This document shows positions 9,167-18,239 of a stretch of DNA of 64,000 bases, piece after piece; position 1 is the first letter of the stretch; each line of letters begins with the position of its first letter. The DNA lies in contig NZ_JAFEMB010000001.1 of NCBI RefSeq assembly GCF_016892705.1, positions 372,001-436,000 of the forward strand, given 5' to 3'. Source of the DNA: Microvirga pudoricolor (GTDB lineage Bacteria > Pseudomonadota > Alphaproteobacteria > Rhizobiales > Beijerinckiaceae). The translations under genes and the position numbers were made by a program. A model generated the notes under the pieces. It made no database searches and was not told the DNA's origin. It saw only the letters and a list, made by a program, of their open reading frames with translations.

Positions 9167-9640
9167 ATGACGCACGCCCGTATGCACATGGCTGCCGCGT
9201 TCGCCACCGTCAGCATGTTGATGGCTGCCCCTGCCTTCGCGCAGGCGAGCAACGATTGCGCCTATGCCCAGAAGTTTCTCGGCGAACGCCAGTCCCTGAT
9301 CAAGCAGATTCAAGGCCTGGGCGGGAGCGGCAAGAAGAAGACGGTCGACCCCCGCGCCGCCTGCACGATCTTCTCCAAGCTCGTCACCAACGGTGACGGC
9401 GGCATGAAATGGATCGAGTCCAACAAGGACTGGTGCCAGGTTCCGGACGAGTTCGCCAGCAACTTCAAGGCCGACCACGGCCGCGCCGTGGAGATGAAGG
9501 GCAAGGCCTGCGCGGCCGCCGCCAAGGTGGCGCAGATGGAGAAGCAGGCCCGCGACGCCCAGAAGAACGGGGGCGGAGGCGGCCTCCTGGGTGGTGGCGG
9601 CCTCACCGGCACCTACAAGATGCCCCAGGGCGCCCTCTAA
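9167..9640 (+). CDS. Secreted protein of unknown function
   Basis: 157 residues. The ATG at 9167 follows a GAGGA ribosome binding site and gives an N-terminal signal peptide with the cleavage motif PAFAQA. The mature protein has four cysteines (NDCAYA, RAACTIF, DWCQVP, GKACAAA), a charged helical region, and a glycine-rich stretch (GGGGGLLGGGGL) near the C-terminus. It is probably periplasmic. I do not recognise the family. The 15-bp gap to ubiA suggests possible cotranscription. Confidence 0.75.
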   Translation: MTHARMHMAAAFATVSMLMAAPAFAQASNDCAYAQKFLGERQSLIKQIQGLGGSGKKKTVDPRAACTIFSKLVTNGDGGMKWIESNKDWCQVPDEFASNFKADHGRAVEMKGKACAAAAKVAQMEKQARDAQKNGGGGGLLGGGGLTGTYKMPQGAL

Positions 9641-9655
9641 GGCTCTCGCGCGTTC

Positions 9656-10594
9656 ATGGCGCGTCCGATCGACTCGTCCCTGCCGGACGCCGTCCGGGGT
9701 CACTGGGCCGACCGGATCGCCCCCGCGCGGCTTCGCCCCTACTTGCGCCTCGCGCGCATCGAGCGGCCCATCGGCTGGTGGCTGCTGCTCCTGCCGTGCT
9801 GGTGGTCGGCCGCCCTGGCGGCCGGCGCGGGCGGGCAGCCCTGGCCGAACCCGTGGCACTGCGTCCTCTTCCTCGTCGGGGCTATCGCCATGCGCGGCGC
9901 GGGCTCGACCTACAACGACATCGTGGACCGGGACCTCGACGCCCGGGTGGAGCGCACCCGGATGCGCCCCCTGCCCTCGGGGCAGGTGACCCTCAGGGCC
10001 GTGATCGGCTTCCTGATCCTGCAATGCCTCATCGGCCTGGCGATCCTGCTGCAATTCAACGCCTTCGCGATCCTCACGGGCTTCGCATCCGTGGGCATCG
10101 TGCTGCTCTACCCCTTCATGAAGCGGTTCTTCTGGATGCCGCAGATCGTGCTCGGGTTCGCCTTTTCCTGGGGCGCCCTCATGGGCTGGGCGGCGGCGTT
10201 CGGATCCTTGAGCCTCGCGCCGGTGCTGCTCTACGCGGGCACGATCGCGTGGGTGGTGGGTTACGATACGATCTACGCCCTCCAGGACATCGAGGACGAC
10301 GAGATCGCGGGCATCAAGTCCTCCGCCCGTTTCTTCGGCGCGAAGGTCCGGCACGGCATCGCGATCTGCTACGCGCTGGCCTGGGTGCTCATCGCCGCGG
10401 CGTTCTGGCGCGCAGGCACCGGACCTACCGCCTATCTGGGCCTGGGGCTCTTCGGGGCCCATCTCGTCTGGCAGGTGGGCAAGGCAGATGCAACCGACGG
10501 TGCCGGAGCCCTGAGGCTGTTTCGCGCCAACCGCGATGCGGGCCTTCTGCTGTTTGCGGGCTTGGTTCTCGACAGCGCCCTGCGCTTCCTCTGA
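9656..10594 (+). CDS. ubiA: 4-hydroxybenzoate octaprenyltransferase
   Basis: 312 residues, an integral membrane prenyltransferase of about nine helices. The first aspartate motif is STYNDIVDRDLDARV (NDxxDxxxD, near residue 85) and the second is YALQDIEDDEIAGIKSSA near 210. UbiA attaches the polyprenyl chain to 4-hydroxybenzoate in ubiquinone synthesis at the inner membrane. The PIGWWLLLLPCWW segment at the start is typical of UbiA rather than of heme O synthase. Conserved neighbours gshA and rsmE support the call. Confidence 0.95.
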   Translation: MARPIDSSLPDAVRGHWADRIAPARLRPYLRLARIERPIGWWLLLLPCWWSAALAAGAGGQPWPNPWHCVLFLVGAIAMRGAGSTYNDIVDRDLDARVERTRMRPLPSGQVTLRAVIGFLILQCLIGLAILLQFNAFAILTGFASVGIVLLYPFMKRFFWMPQIVLGFAFSWGALMGWAAAFGSLSLAPVLLYAGTIAWVVGYDTIYALQDIEDDEIAGIKSSARFFGAKVRHGIAICYALAWVLIAAAFWRAGTGPTAYLGLGLFGAHLVWQVGKADATDGAGALRLFRANRDAGLLLFAGLVLDSALRFL

Positions 10595-10609
10595 CCGAGG
10601 CGCATCCAC

Positions 10610-10634
10610 GGAACGACTGACGCCGGATGACGTT
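10610..10634 (+). promoter_or_regulatory. EcfG-type general stress promoter (GGAAC-N16-CGTT)
   Basis: GGAAC at 10610-10614 and CGTT at 10631-10634, separated by 16 bases, match the alphaproteobacterial EcfG consensus exactly. The element ends 25 bases before the ATG at 10660, so it overlaps and excludes an earlier in-frame ATG at 10627 as the start of the downstream gene. Confidence 0.8.
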
Positions 10635-10659
10635 GAATGGCTCAGCTGAGGGCCGGTCG

Positions 10660-11907
10660 ATGTTTGAGTTGGGTCGCGTTGAGGAAGCATCGTCGGACGT
10701 TCGCGAGCTGCGATCAGGGTCTCCTCCCTGGCACGTCGATCAGGCGCCCTTCCCCCGCACGCCCATCCTGGCGGACACGCGCTGCGACGTCGTGGTGGTG
10801 GGCGCGGGCATCACGGGATCCTTCGTGGCCGAGGCCCTCACCCGGCGGGGCCATTCCGTCGTGGTGGTGGACAAGCTGATGCCGGGGCGCGGCAGCACTG
10901 CGGCGAGCACCGCCATGCTGCAATGGGAGATCGACACGTCGCTGTCCGAACTCTCCGACATGTACGGGTTTGAGAAGGCTGCGGGCCTCTACCGGCGCAG
11001 TTTCACGGCCATGACGGACCTGACCGCCTTCGTGGATGCCCTGGGCGCCTCCTGCCATTTCACGCCGCGCTCGACCCTGTATCTCGGGAGCGCCGATACG
11101 GGGCTCGCCGGGCTTTCGGCCGAACATGCCCTTCGGGAAAGGGCGGGACTTCCCGGCGCGCTGCTCGATCGGGGCGCGTTGGCCGATACGTTCCGCATGA
11201 TCCGCCCGGCCGCTCTGCTGTCGCCCGGTTCCGCGGAAGCCGATCCGCTCTGCCTGTCCCTCAACCTCCTCAGGACGGCGCTTCTGCACGGAGCGGTCCT
11301 CGTGGAGGACGAGGTCGTCGCCTATGACTGGACGGAGGGAAGCGCCGCTTTGACCCTGGCGAGCGGCCCCACCATCGAAGCGGGGCATGTGGTTCTGGCG
11401 ACCGGCTACGAGATGCCGGACTTCCTGCGGTCGGACAATCACCGCACCGTCTCAAGCTGGTGCATCGCAACCTGCCCGCAATCCCCCGGAGCGCTGTGGC
11501 ACGACCGTGTTCTCATCTGGGAGGCCGCCACCCCCTACCTTTATGCCCGGACGACGGATGAGGGCCGGATCGTGCTGGGTGGCGAGGACGACGACACCCA
11601 GGACGCTGCCGAACGGGAGGCGGCCACGCCCGCCAAGGTCGCCCGGCTCCTGTCGAAAATGCGGGAGCTGTGGCCAGCGGCCCGATACGACGTGGAATAT
11701 TCCTGGTCGGCCCAGTTCGGGGAAACCGACGACGGATTGCCGCTGATCGGACGCGTGCCGGGCGCTCCTCGGATGCTCGCGGCCTATGGATACGGCGGCA
11801 ACGGCATCACTTACAGCTTCATGGCGTCCCGGATCCTGAGCGCGCTCGTGGAGGGTGAGGACAGGGCCTGGTTCGGCGATTATGCCATCGACCGGACGAC
11901 TCCCTGA
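10660..11907 (+). CDS. FAD-dependent oxidoreductase of the DAO (glycine/D-amino acid oxidase) family
   Basis: 415 residues. A Rossmann dinucleotide-binding motif VVVVGAGITGSFVAEAL lies near residue 44, followed by VVVVDK for the ribose-binding acid. The DAO fold continues to a C-terminal GYGGNGITYSFMAS, which contacts FAD. ATG 10660 is preferred because the EcfG promoter element covers an upstream in-frame ATG at 10627, and because GAGGG precedes 10660. The substrate is unknown; relatives oxidise amines or amino acids. The stress promoter suggests expression under general stress, which is unusual for a plain catabolic oxidase. Confidence 0.87.
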   Translation: MFELGRVEEASSDVRELRSGSPPWHVDQAPFPRTPILADTRCDVVVVGAGITGSFVAEALTRRGHSVVVVDKLMPGRGSTAASTAMLQWEIDTSLSELSDMYGFEKAAGLYRRSFTAMTDLTAFVDALGASCHFTPRSTLYLGSADTGLAGLSAEHALRERAGLPGALLDRGALADTFRMIRPAALLSPGSAEADPLCLSLNLLRTALLHGAVLVEDEVVAYDWTEGSAALTLASGPTIEAGHVVLATGYEMPDFLRSDNHRTVSSWCIATCPQSPGALWHDRVLIWEAATPYLYARTTDEGRIVLGGEDDDTQDAAEREAATPAKVARLLSKMRELWPAARYDVEYSWSAQFGETDDGLPLIGRVPGAPRMLAAYGYGGNGITYSFMASRILSALVEGEDRAWFGDYAIDRTTP

Positions 11908-12040
11908 GCCCACGGCTTCCAACCGTCGGGCCCATCCCGGCCGGCGCAAGCCGAAAGACGGCGTCATGAACAGGGAAAAGGCCGGCGCGGCAATGCGCGG
12001 TCTGGCCAGGAGCCCACTTCCGCCCCATTGTTTCCGCGCC

Positions 12041-12847
12041 ATGCTGTCCTCCTCTCCCACCGCCCTCGTCGCCTCCCTGATGCCGGATGTCCGGGAGGCC
12101 GCCCGGCAGGCAGGCGCCATGGCCATGGAGCGTTTTCGAGAGGGAGCGCAGACCGCCGCCCAGGTCTGGTACAAGCCTGGCAATTCCCCGGTCACGGAGG
12201 CGGACATCGCCGTCGACACCTTCCTCAAGGAGCGCCTGACGGGCCTCCTGCCGGAGGCGGGATGGCTGTCCGAGGAGACGGCGGACGACCCCTCCCGCCT
12301 GTCCCGGAGCCTGGTCTGGGTGGTAGACCCCATCGACGGGACGCGGGCCTTCGCGGCCGGGCGTTCGGAATGGTGCGTGTCGATCGCCCTCGTGCGTGAC
12401 GGAAAGCCCATCCTGGGGACGATCCACGCCCCTGTTCCAGACCGTCTGTACGAGGCGAGCCTCGCGGGTGGCGCGCTCCTCAACGGCAGGACGCTGCGGG
12501 TGCCGGACGGACAGGACCGGAGCCGATTGCTGATCTCGGGGCCGAAGCCCCTCATGGACCGCTATGCGGGCCGAGGCGCCGAGGTCGAGTGCCTGCCCAA
12601 GATCCCATCCCTTGCCCTGCGAATCGTGCGGGTGGCGGACGGGACTCTCGACCTCGGGTTCGCGTCCGCCAATTCCCATGACTGGGACATCGCCGCCGCC
12701 CACCTGATCCTGCGCGAGGCCGGCGGCGCTCTCACGGATTTGACCGGCACGGAGCCGGGCTACAACCGCTCTCACCCCACCCACGGCGACCTCGTCGCGG
12801 CCGCAGCATGGTTGCATCCGCGCGCCATTAGGGCCATGAGAGGCTGA
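12041..12847 (+). CDS. cysQ: 3'(2'),5'-bisphosphate nucleotidase / inositol monophosphatase family protein
   Basis: 268 residues with the metal-dependent phosphatase signatures EADIAVDTFLKERL, LSEETADD, WVVDPIDGTRAFAAG (metal aspartates) and SNSHDWDIAAAHLILREAGG-type C-terminal motif. ATG 12041 fits family length; the longer upstream frame is out of family. CysQ-like enzymes remove the 3'-phosphate of PAP from sulfate assimilation. As first gene of the lipid A block it may instead act on another sugar or inositol phosphate; sequence alone does not separate these. Confidence 0.85.
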   Translation: MLSSSPTALVASLMPDVREAARQAGAMAMERFREGAQTAAQVWYKPGNSPVTEADIAVDTFLKERLTGLLPEAGWLSEETADDPSRLSRSLVWVVDPIDGTRAFAAGRSEWCVSIALVRDGKPILGTIHAPVPDRLYEASLAGGALLNGRTLRVPDGQDRSRLLISGPKPLMDRYAGRGAEVECLPKIPSLALRIVRVADGTLDLGFASANSHDWDIAAAHLILREAGGALTDLTGTEPGYNRSHPTHGDLVAAAAWLHPRAIRAMRG

Positions 12848-12915
12848 AAGGCCGGGGCTTGTCCGAAAGCCTCGCGAATCCGTTTCCGCCACCCCATCAG
12901 GAGTTGACCGTCCCT

Positions 12916-13149
12916 ATGAGCGACACGTCCGGCAAGCAGCTGCTTCACCTGGTTTTCGGAGGAGAGTTGGAGAGCATCGACAGCATCGATTTCAAGGATC
13001 TGTCCAAGCTCGACATCGTCGGCATCTTCCCGAACTACGCGACCGCCCATGCGGCCTGGAAATCGAAGGCCCAGGCGACCGTGGACAATGCCGAGATGCG
13101 CTATTTCGTGGTGCATCTCCACCGGCTGCTCGACCCGCAGCAGAGCTGA
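12916..13149 (+). CDS. DUF4170 family protein
   Basis: A 77-residue acidic protein (LVFGGELESIDSIDFKDLSKLDIVGIFPNY, quoted only as separate segments LVFGGELES and IVGIFPNYATAHAAWK). Its ATG at 12916 is preceded by AGGAG. DUF4170 proteins sit in this same position between cysQ and the DUF374 acyltransferase in many Rhizobiales. The function is unknown; the fixed context suggests a link to lipopolysaccharide synthesis. Confidence 0.85.
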   Translation: MSDTSGKQLLHLVFGGELESIDSIDFKDLSKLDIVGIFPNYATAHAAWKSKAQATVDNAEMRYFVVHLHRLLDPQQS

Positions 13150-13163
13150 TCCCTCGGGCCGCA

Positions 13164-13913
13164 ATGGGTCTCGTCAAGCGCATCACCCGCTCGCGCAAAG
13201 TCCAGGAGGCCCTCGGCCTCATGGTGGCGCGGTATCTCGAGCTCGTGCGCCGTACCAACCGGTTCGTCATGGAGCCGGCGGACGCCTACGAGCGCATCGG
13301 GCCCATGATGCCGGTGATCGCGGCCATGTGGCACGGCCAGCATTTCATGATCCATTTCGCCAAGCGGCCGCAGGACCGGGCCGCGAGCCTCGTGTCGCGC
13401 TCGGGCGACGGCGAGTTCAACGCCATCGCGCTGCGCCATCTCGGCATCCGGGCCATCCGGGGCTCCGGGGCGCGGGGCCGCGACGTGCGCAAGAAGGGCG
13501 GCGTGTCGGCCATGCGCGGCATGCTGCGGGCGCTCGCGCAGGGCGAGATGGTGGTGATGACGGCCGACATTCCCAAGGTCGCCCGCGTGTGCGGCGACGG
13601 CATCGTGATCCTGGCCCAGATCTCCGGCCGCCCCATCGTGCCCGTCGCGGTGGTGACGAGCCGCCGGCGGGACTTCGACAGCTGGGACAAGGCCAGCATC
13701 GGGCTGCCTTTCGGACGCGGCGCGATGGTGCTGGGCGACCCGATCCATGTGGCCCGGGACGCCGACGCGGCCACCATCGAGGCCGCGCGGCAGACGGTGG
13801 AGCGCGAGCTGGACCGGGTCCACGAGCGCGCCTATGCGCTGATCGGCTCCCGAGACCCCGGCGGCAAGGCGGCCTCCCGGAGCGTCGGCCCGGTCGAGAG
13901 GTTGTCCCCATGA
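13164..13913 (+). CDS. DUF374 lysophospholipid acyltransferase family protein
   Basis: 249 residues. The DUF374 branch of the LPLAT acyltransferases is recognisable from MWHGQHFMIHF (the WHG replaces the usual H-x4-D start), VSRSGDGEFNAI, GIRAIRGSGARG and TADIPKVARVCGDGIVILAQ. It is 14 bp after the DUF4170 gene and 10 bp before waaA, so one operon is likely. Proteins of this family in lipid A clusters are thought to add an acyl chain to lipid A or a Kdo-lipid intermediate; the acceptor here is inferred. Confidence 0.88.
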   Translation: MGLVKRITRSRKVQEALGLMVARYLELVRRTNRFVMEPADAYERIGPMMPVIAAMWHGQHFMIHFAKRPQDRAASLVSRSGDGEFNAIALRHLGIRAIRGSGARGRDVRKKGGVSAMRGMLRALAQGEMVVMTADIPKVARVCGDGIVILAQISGRPIVPVAVVTSRRRDFDSWDKASIGLPFGRGAMVLGDPIHVARDADAATIEAARQTVERELDRVHERAYALIGSRDPGGKAASRSVGPVERLSP

Positions 13914-13923
13914 GCCCGCTTCC

Positions 13924-15213
13924 ATGAGCCTTCCGCTTCTGATCAATACCTACCGGAGGGCCACGGCCGTCCTGGAGCCGGCCGTGCTCGGCTTTCTCTA
14001 TTGGCGCCAGCGCAAGGGCCTTGAGGAGCGCACGCGCTTGGGCGAACGGCGCGGCTACCCCAGCCGGCAACGTCCCAACGGGCACGTCGCTTGGGTGCAC
14101 GGCGCGAGCGTCGGCGAGACGCTGTCGCTGATCCCCGTCATCGAGCGCCTGACCCAGCGCGGACTGTCCGTGCTCGTGACCTCCGGGACCAAGACCTCGG
14201 CGGGCCTGATCGCCCGTCGGCTGCCGCCCGGAGCTTTCCACCAGTTCGTTCCCTTGGACGTGCCGCGCTACGTCAGGCGTTTCCTGGATCATTGGAAGCC
14301 GGATCTCACCCTCGTGGCCGAATCGGAGATCTGGCCCAACACGGTGGTCGAACTCGAGCAGCGCCATGTGCCGCTCATCCTCGTGAACGGGCGCATGTCG
14401 GACCGTTCCTTCCGGCGTTGGCAGAAGCTGCCCCGGATCATCGGGTCCCTGCTCGAGCGCTTCGCCCTGTGCCTCGCGCAGTCGCCCGAGGACGCCGAGC
14501 GCCTGGCTCGCCTCGGCGCCCCCCGCGTGGTCATGGCCGGGAACCTCAAATTCGACGTGTCGCCGCCCCCGGCGGATCCTCGCGTGGTGGCCCAGCTCTC
14601 GGGATTGATCGCCGGGCGTCCCGTCTGGCTCGCCGCGAGCACCCATCCGGGCGAGGAGACCGCCATCGTGGCGGTTCACAGGGCACTGACGCAGCGTCAC
14701 CCCAACCTGCTGACGATCATCGCGCCGCGCCATCCCCATCGCGGCGAGGAGGTGGCGTCCATCGCGCATCGGGCCGGCCTGCGGGCCGGACGGCGCTCCG
14801 AGGGCGTTCATCCCGACCGGGCCCTCGACGTCTACGTGGCCGATACCATGGGCGAGATGGGGCTGTTCTACAGGTTGTCGTCCATCGTGCTGATGGGCGG
14901 CACCCTCGTGCCCATCGGAGGCCACAACCCCATCGAACCGGCCAAGCTCAGCACGGCGATCCTGCATGGTCCCCACGTTCACAATGCCCGCGAGATCTAC
15001 GCCGCCATCGACGACGCCAAGGGCGCCATCGAGGTGCATGACAGCAACGGCCTTGCCCGTGGCCTCAATCAGCTCCTCGGGGATGCGGCCCTGACGCGCC
15101 AGATGGCACGGGCGGCCTCCGACGCGGTGCTCGGCCTGGGCGGCGCGGTCGACCGGACGATGCAGTCCATCGAGCCGTTCATTGTCCAGGCGAAGATCGG
15201 GGCCCGCCGCTGA
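13924..15213 (+). CDS. waaA: 3-deoxy-D-manno-octulosonic acid (Kdo) transferase
   Basis: 429 residues. The N-terminal glycosyltransferase domain has VHGASVGETLS (catalytic Glu region, near residue 60) and ESEIWPN near 140; the C-terminal nucleotide-sugar domain has STHPGEE, ADTMGEMGLFY and GGHNPIEPAKL. It transfers Kdo from CMP-Kdo to lipid IVA at the inner membrane. An N-terminal hydrophobic segment acts as an anchor. The stop overlaps the lpxK start by one base (TGATG), consistent with translational coupling. Confidence 0.96.
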   Translation: MSLPLLINTYRRATAVLEPAVLGFLYWRQRKGLEERTRLGERRGYPSRQRPNGHVAWVHGASVGETLSLIPVIERLTQRGLSVLVTSGTKTSAGLIARRLPPGAFHQFVPLDVPRYVRRFLDHWKPDLTLVAESEIWPNTVVELEQRHVPLILVNGRMSDRSFRRWQKLPRIIGSLLERFALCLAQSPEDAERLARLGAPRVVMAGNLKFDVSPPPADPRVVAQLSGLIAGRPVWLAASTHPGEETAIVAVHRALTQRHPNLLTIIAPRHPHRGEEVASIAHRAGLRAGRRSEGVHPDRALDVYVADTMGEMGLFYRLSSIVLMGGTLVPIGGHNPIEPAKLSTAILHGPHVHNAREIYAAIDDAKGAIEVHDSNGLARGLNQLLGDAALTRQMARAASDAVLGLGGAVDRTMQSIEPFIVQAKIGARR

Positions 15214-16202
15214 TGCGGGCGCCCGCCTTCTGGTGGCAGTCCTCGCCGGGTCCGGTCTCCCGCGCCCTCTATCCCCTTGGCCTCCTGTATGGCGGGATCG
15301 CGGCCCGCCGTCTGGGCCAGGTGGGCGAGCGCGCGGACCTTCCGGTGATCTGTGTCGGCAACTTCACGGCGGGCGGTGCGGGCAAGACGCCGACCGCGCA
15401 AGCCGTCGCCGAACTCCTGAAGGCCGCCGGCGAGACGCCCGCCTTCCTGTCGCGGGGCTATGGCGGAAGGCTCGCCGGGCCGGCGCGGGTGGAGGATCGC
15501 CACACGGCCGAGGACGTCGGCGACGAGCCGCTGCTCCTCGCCCGCACGGCCACCGCCATCGTATCCCGCGACCGACCCGCCGGGGCGGCCCTGGCGAACA
15601 GGCTCGGCGCGACCGTGATCGTCATGGATGACGGGCTTCAAAATCCGTCCCTGGTGAAAGATCTCGCCCTAGCGGTTGTGGACGGCCGAACCGGCATCGG
15701 CAACGGCCTTGCCATTCCGGCCGGCCCCTTGAGAGCCCCGATGGAAGCCCAATGGCCCGCCGTGGACGCCGTGCTGGTGATCGGCGATGGCCTGGCGGGG
15801 ATGCGGATGGCGGACGAGGCGCGCGGCTCCGGCAAGCCCGTGTTCCGGGCGGCGCTGAAGCCCGACGAGGCGGCGGCGGCTGGCCTGCGGGGCAGACGGG
15901 TCTTCGCCTTTGCGGGAATCGGCCGGCCCGAGAAGTTCTTCGACACCCTGAAGGCCTGCGGCGCCATTCTGGAAAAGACACAAGGCTTTCCGGACCATCA
16001 GCCCTATTCCGGCCAGGATCTCGACCGCCTGCGCGAGACGGCCGCGCGTGACGGCCTCCAGCTCGTGACCACCGAGAAGGACATGGCCCGGATCGGAGCG
16101 GCCGCCGGGGACATTCTGGCCCTGCCGATCCATCTGCAGGTGGAGGATCAGGCCGGCTGGCGGGACCTCATCCTCTCAGGGCTCGCGGGACGGCGGGATT
16201 AA
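15213..16202 (+). CDS. lpxK: Tetraacyldisaccharide 4'-kinase
   Basis: 329 residues. The P-loop GGAGKTP lies near residue 55, the LpxK-specific SRGYGG follows, and DVGDEPLLLA and MDDGLQNP complete the kinase core. LpxK phosphorylates the 4' position of the lipid A precursor at the inner membrane. The start overlaps the waaA stop by one base. The stop overlaps the stop of the convergent DUF2093 gene by a few bases. Confidence 0.96.
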   Translation: MRAPAFWWQSSPGPVSRALYPLGLLYGGIAARRLGQVGERADLPVICVGNFTAGGAGKTPTAQAVAELLKAAGETPAFLSRGYGGRLAGPARVEDRHTAEDVGDEPLLLARTATAIVSRDRPAGAALANRLGATVIVMDDGLQNPSLVKDLALAVVDGRTGIGNGLAIPAGPLRAPMEAQWPAVDAVLVIGDGLAGMRMADEARGSGKPVFRAALKPDEAAAAGLRGRRVFAFAGIGRPEKFFDTLKACGAILEKTQGFPDHQPYSGQDLDRLRETAARDGLQLVTTEKDMARIGAAAGDILALPIHLQVEDQAGWRDLILSGLAGRRD

Positions 16203-16423
16203 CCCTCGATCCGGCGCGGCTTGCGTCCGATCCGGTCGGCGACGGCCTCCGGAGAGAGATAAGCTTCCTGCAGCTCCACGTTCCAATAGGTCAGGGTCTC
16301 GAGCGGAATGGGCTCCCCCGTCACGGCGCAGCGCACGTAAGCGCCGGGTTTTACGACCCGGTAGCTGCCGTCGAGATAGTGAACGACGGCTTCGCCGCCT
16401 TTGGGATCGAGAGTCTTCAGCAT
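16199..16423 (-). CDS. DUF2093 family protein
   Basis: 74 residues, with the family core VHYLDGSYRVVKPGAYVRCAV and ITGEPIPLETLTYWNV shown here only in part (KPGAYVRC, GEPIPLETL, QEAYLSPEA). ATG 16423 is chosen over an in-frame TTG nine codons upstream. The gene is commonly found next to lpxK in Rhizobiales. Function unknown. It is convergent with lpxK and their ends overlap. Confidence 0.85.
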   Translation of the reverse strand: MLKTLDPKGGEAVVHYLDGSYRVVKPGAYVRCAVTGEPIPLETLTYWNVELQEAYLSPEAVADRIGRKPRRIEG

Positions 16424-16478
16424 GGTGATGTCGATATGGGCACGGCCCAAGGAAATGTCAGGCTCGCGAGACGGGATC

Positions 16479-18053
16479 CTAGAACAATGCGCCCTGTTCG
16501 GCCACCGAGGCCTTTTGCTTGAGCGGCTTGGACACCTTTAGGAGCCCCCGTCCGCCCACCGCCTCGGCGGTGCCGTCCGCGAATTCCAGGGCGAGATGCT
16601 GGCCGTCTCCTACCGCGTCCGCCGAGCGCAACGGACGGCCATCCGCGTCGCGGACCAGGGCATAGCCGCGCTCCAGGACGGACTTGTAGTTCAGGCTCCC
16701 GAACAGCTTCGAGGCCGAAGCGAGATGCAGGCGCTTGCGCTGGATCTGTCCCGCCAGCGCCGGCAGCAGACGCTCGGCGACGCCCTGCACGCTCTCGTGC
16801 CGCTGGCGGAGGCGCAAGGCCTCTGCGCGCAGGAACCCGTCCCTCGCGACCTGTAGGCGCTGGCCGGCGTTCTTCGTCTTGTCGGCCTTCGCGAGGACGA
16901 GCCGGTGCAGCGCCTCCCTCGGCCGCTGGTCCGTGGCGGCCAGTCTCGCCCGGAATTCGGCCAGCCGTGAAGCCGGCGAGCTCAGCGTCAGTTGCCGGGC
17001 GATCCGGGACAGGCGATCCTCGAAGCGCCGCTTATTGAGGATGAGGGCCGGTCCGAGCTTCGCGGCCGCAAGGTCGAGGCGCTGGCGCTTGGGCGCGAAC
17101 AAAGCGTCCGACGACGGCAGCGCCCGCGCCGTGGCGCGCAGGTCCGTGCGCCGCCGCTCGATCACCCGAAGAGCCGATTCCACGTGGCGTCGGGAGAGAT
17201 CCTGAACCGTCGCGACCAGTTCGGCCCGCACGGGCACGACCATCTCGGCCGCTCCGGTCGGCGTCGGGGCGCGCATGTCGGCGACGTGGTCGATGAGCGT
17301 CCAATCGGTTTCGTGGCCGACCGCCGAGACGAGTGGGATGGAGCCGTCCGCAACCGCGCGGATCACGACTTCCTCGTTGAAACCCCAGAGGTCCTCGATG
17401 GATCCGCCGCCCCGGGCCACGATCAGCACATCCGGACGCGGGATCGGGCCGTCTGGCTTCATGGCGTTGAAGCCCCGGATCGCGGCGGCGACCTCGGCCG
17501 CGCAGGTGTCGCCTTGGACCCGCACCGGCCACACCAGGACCTGGCGTGGGAAACGGTCGTCGAGACGATGCAGGATGTCGCGGATCACCGCGCCGGTGGG
17601 CGACGTGACCACGCCGATGACGCGGGGCAGGTACGGCAGCGCCCGCTTGCGCTCGGCCGCGAACAGGCCCTCCGCCGTGAGCTTGCGACGTCGTTCCTCC
17701 AGGAGCGCCATAAGGGCGCCGATCCCGGCGGGCTCCAGGGCCTCCACAACGATCTGATATTTGGACGAGCCCGGGAACGTGGTGATGCGCCCGGTGGCGA
17801 TCACCTCCATGCCCTCCTCTGGCTTGATCCTGAGCCGGGAAAAGGAGCCTTTCCAGATCACCGCATCGATGCGGGCGTTCTGGTCCTTGATGCAAAAATA
17901 GGCGTGACCGGAGGAGTGCGGCCCCCGGTAACCCGAGACCTCGCCCCGCAGCCGAACATGCCCGAAGGCGTCCTCCAGGGTGCGCTTGAGAGCTCCGGCG
18001 AGATCGGAAACCGACCACTCGGCAGCGTTGGATGAGGCTTTCTCGGCGAACAT
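16479..18053 (-). CDS. xseA: Exodeoxyribonuclease VII large subunit
   Basis: 524 residues. An N-terminal OB domain (about 15-115, WSVSDLAGALKRTL, GEVSGYRGPHSSGHAYF) is followed by the nuclease core, with VIGVVTSPTGAVIRDI, DVLIVARGGGSIEDLWGFN and SAVGHETDWTLIDHVAD. A long coiled-coil region and a C-terminal segment (SVLERGYALVRDADGRPL) complete it. With the small subunit XseB (not in this window) it degrades single-stranded DNA in both directions. The length is a little above E. coli XseA. Confidence 0.96.
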   Translation of the reverse strand: MFAEKASSNAAEWSVSDLAGALKRTLEDAFGHVRLRGEVSGYRGPHSSGHAYFCIKDQNARIDAVIWKGSFSRLRIKPEEGMEVIATGRITTFPGSSKYQIVVEALEPAGIGALMALLEERRRKLTAEGLFAAERKRALPYLPRVIGVVTSPTGAVIRDILHRLDDRFPRQVLVWPVRVQGDTCAAEVAAAIRGFNAMKPDGPIPRPDVLIVARGGGSIEDLWGFNEEVVIRAVADGSIPLVSAVGHETDWTLIDHVADMRAPTPTGAAEMVVPVRAELVATVQDLSRRHVESALRVIERRRTDLRATARALPSSDALFAPKRQRLDLAAAKLGPALILNKRRFEDRLSRIARQLTLSSPASRLAEFRARLAATDQRPREALHRLVLAKADKTKNAGQRLQVARDGFLRAEALRLRQRHESVQGVAERLLPALAGQIQRKRLHLASASKLFGSLNYKSVLERGYALVRDADGRPLRSADAVGDGQHLALEFADGTAEAVGGRGLLKVSKPLKQKASVAEQGALF

Positions 18054-18239
18054 GCCGTGAACGTAAAGGCTGATCGCATCCGTGCCAAGGCCAGGCCAGC
18101 CATCCTCTGTGGAAGGGGGAGCCCGGATGCAATCTGCAATTCAGGAATATGCTCGGCTCAATCGCGCATTTGTTGTGCCCGGCGGAGACCCCTCATAAGC
18201 AACACAGTATCATTACGAACGATCTCCCATCGAGCTCCC

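Noticed and set aside
8567-10690. A 707-codon minus-strand open frame over rsmE and ubiA
   Set aside because: It overlaps recognised genes on the opposite strand or in another frame, and its protein is low-complexity Arg/Glu/His sequence.
18057-18239. An extended start for the RTX gene at 18057
   Set aside because: The extra 61 residues are Arg/Cys-rich, not RTX-like, and run over the divergent xseA start region.
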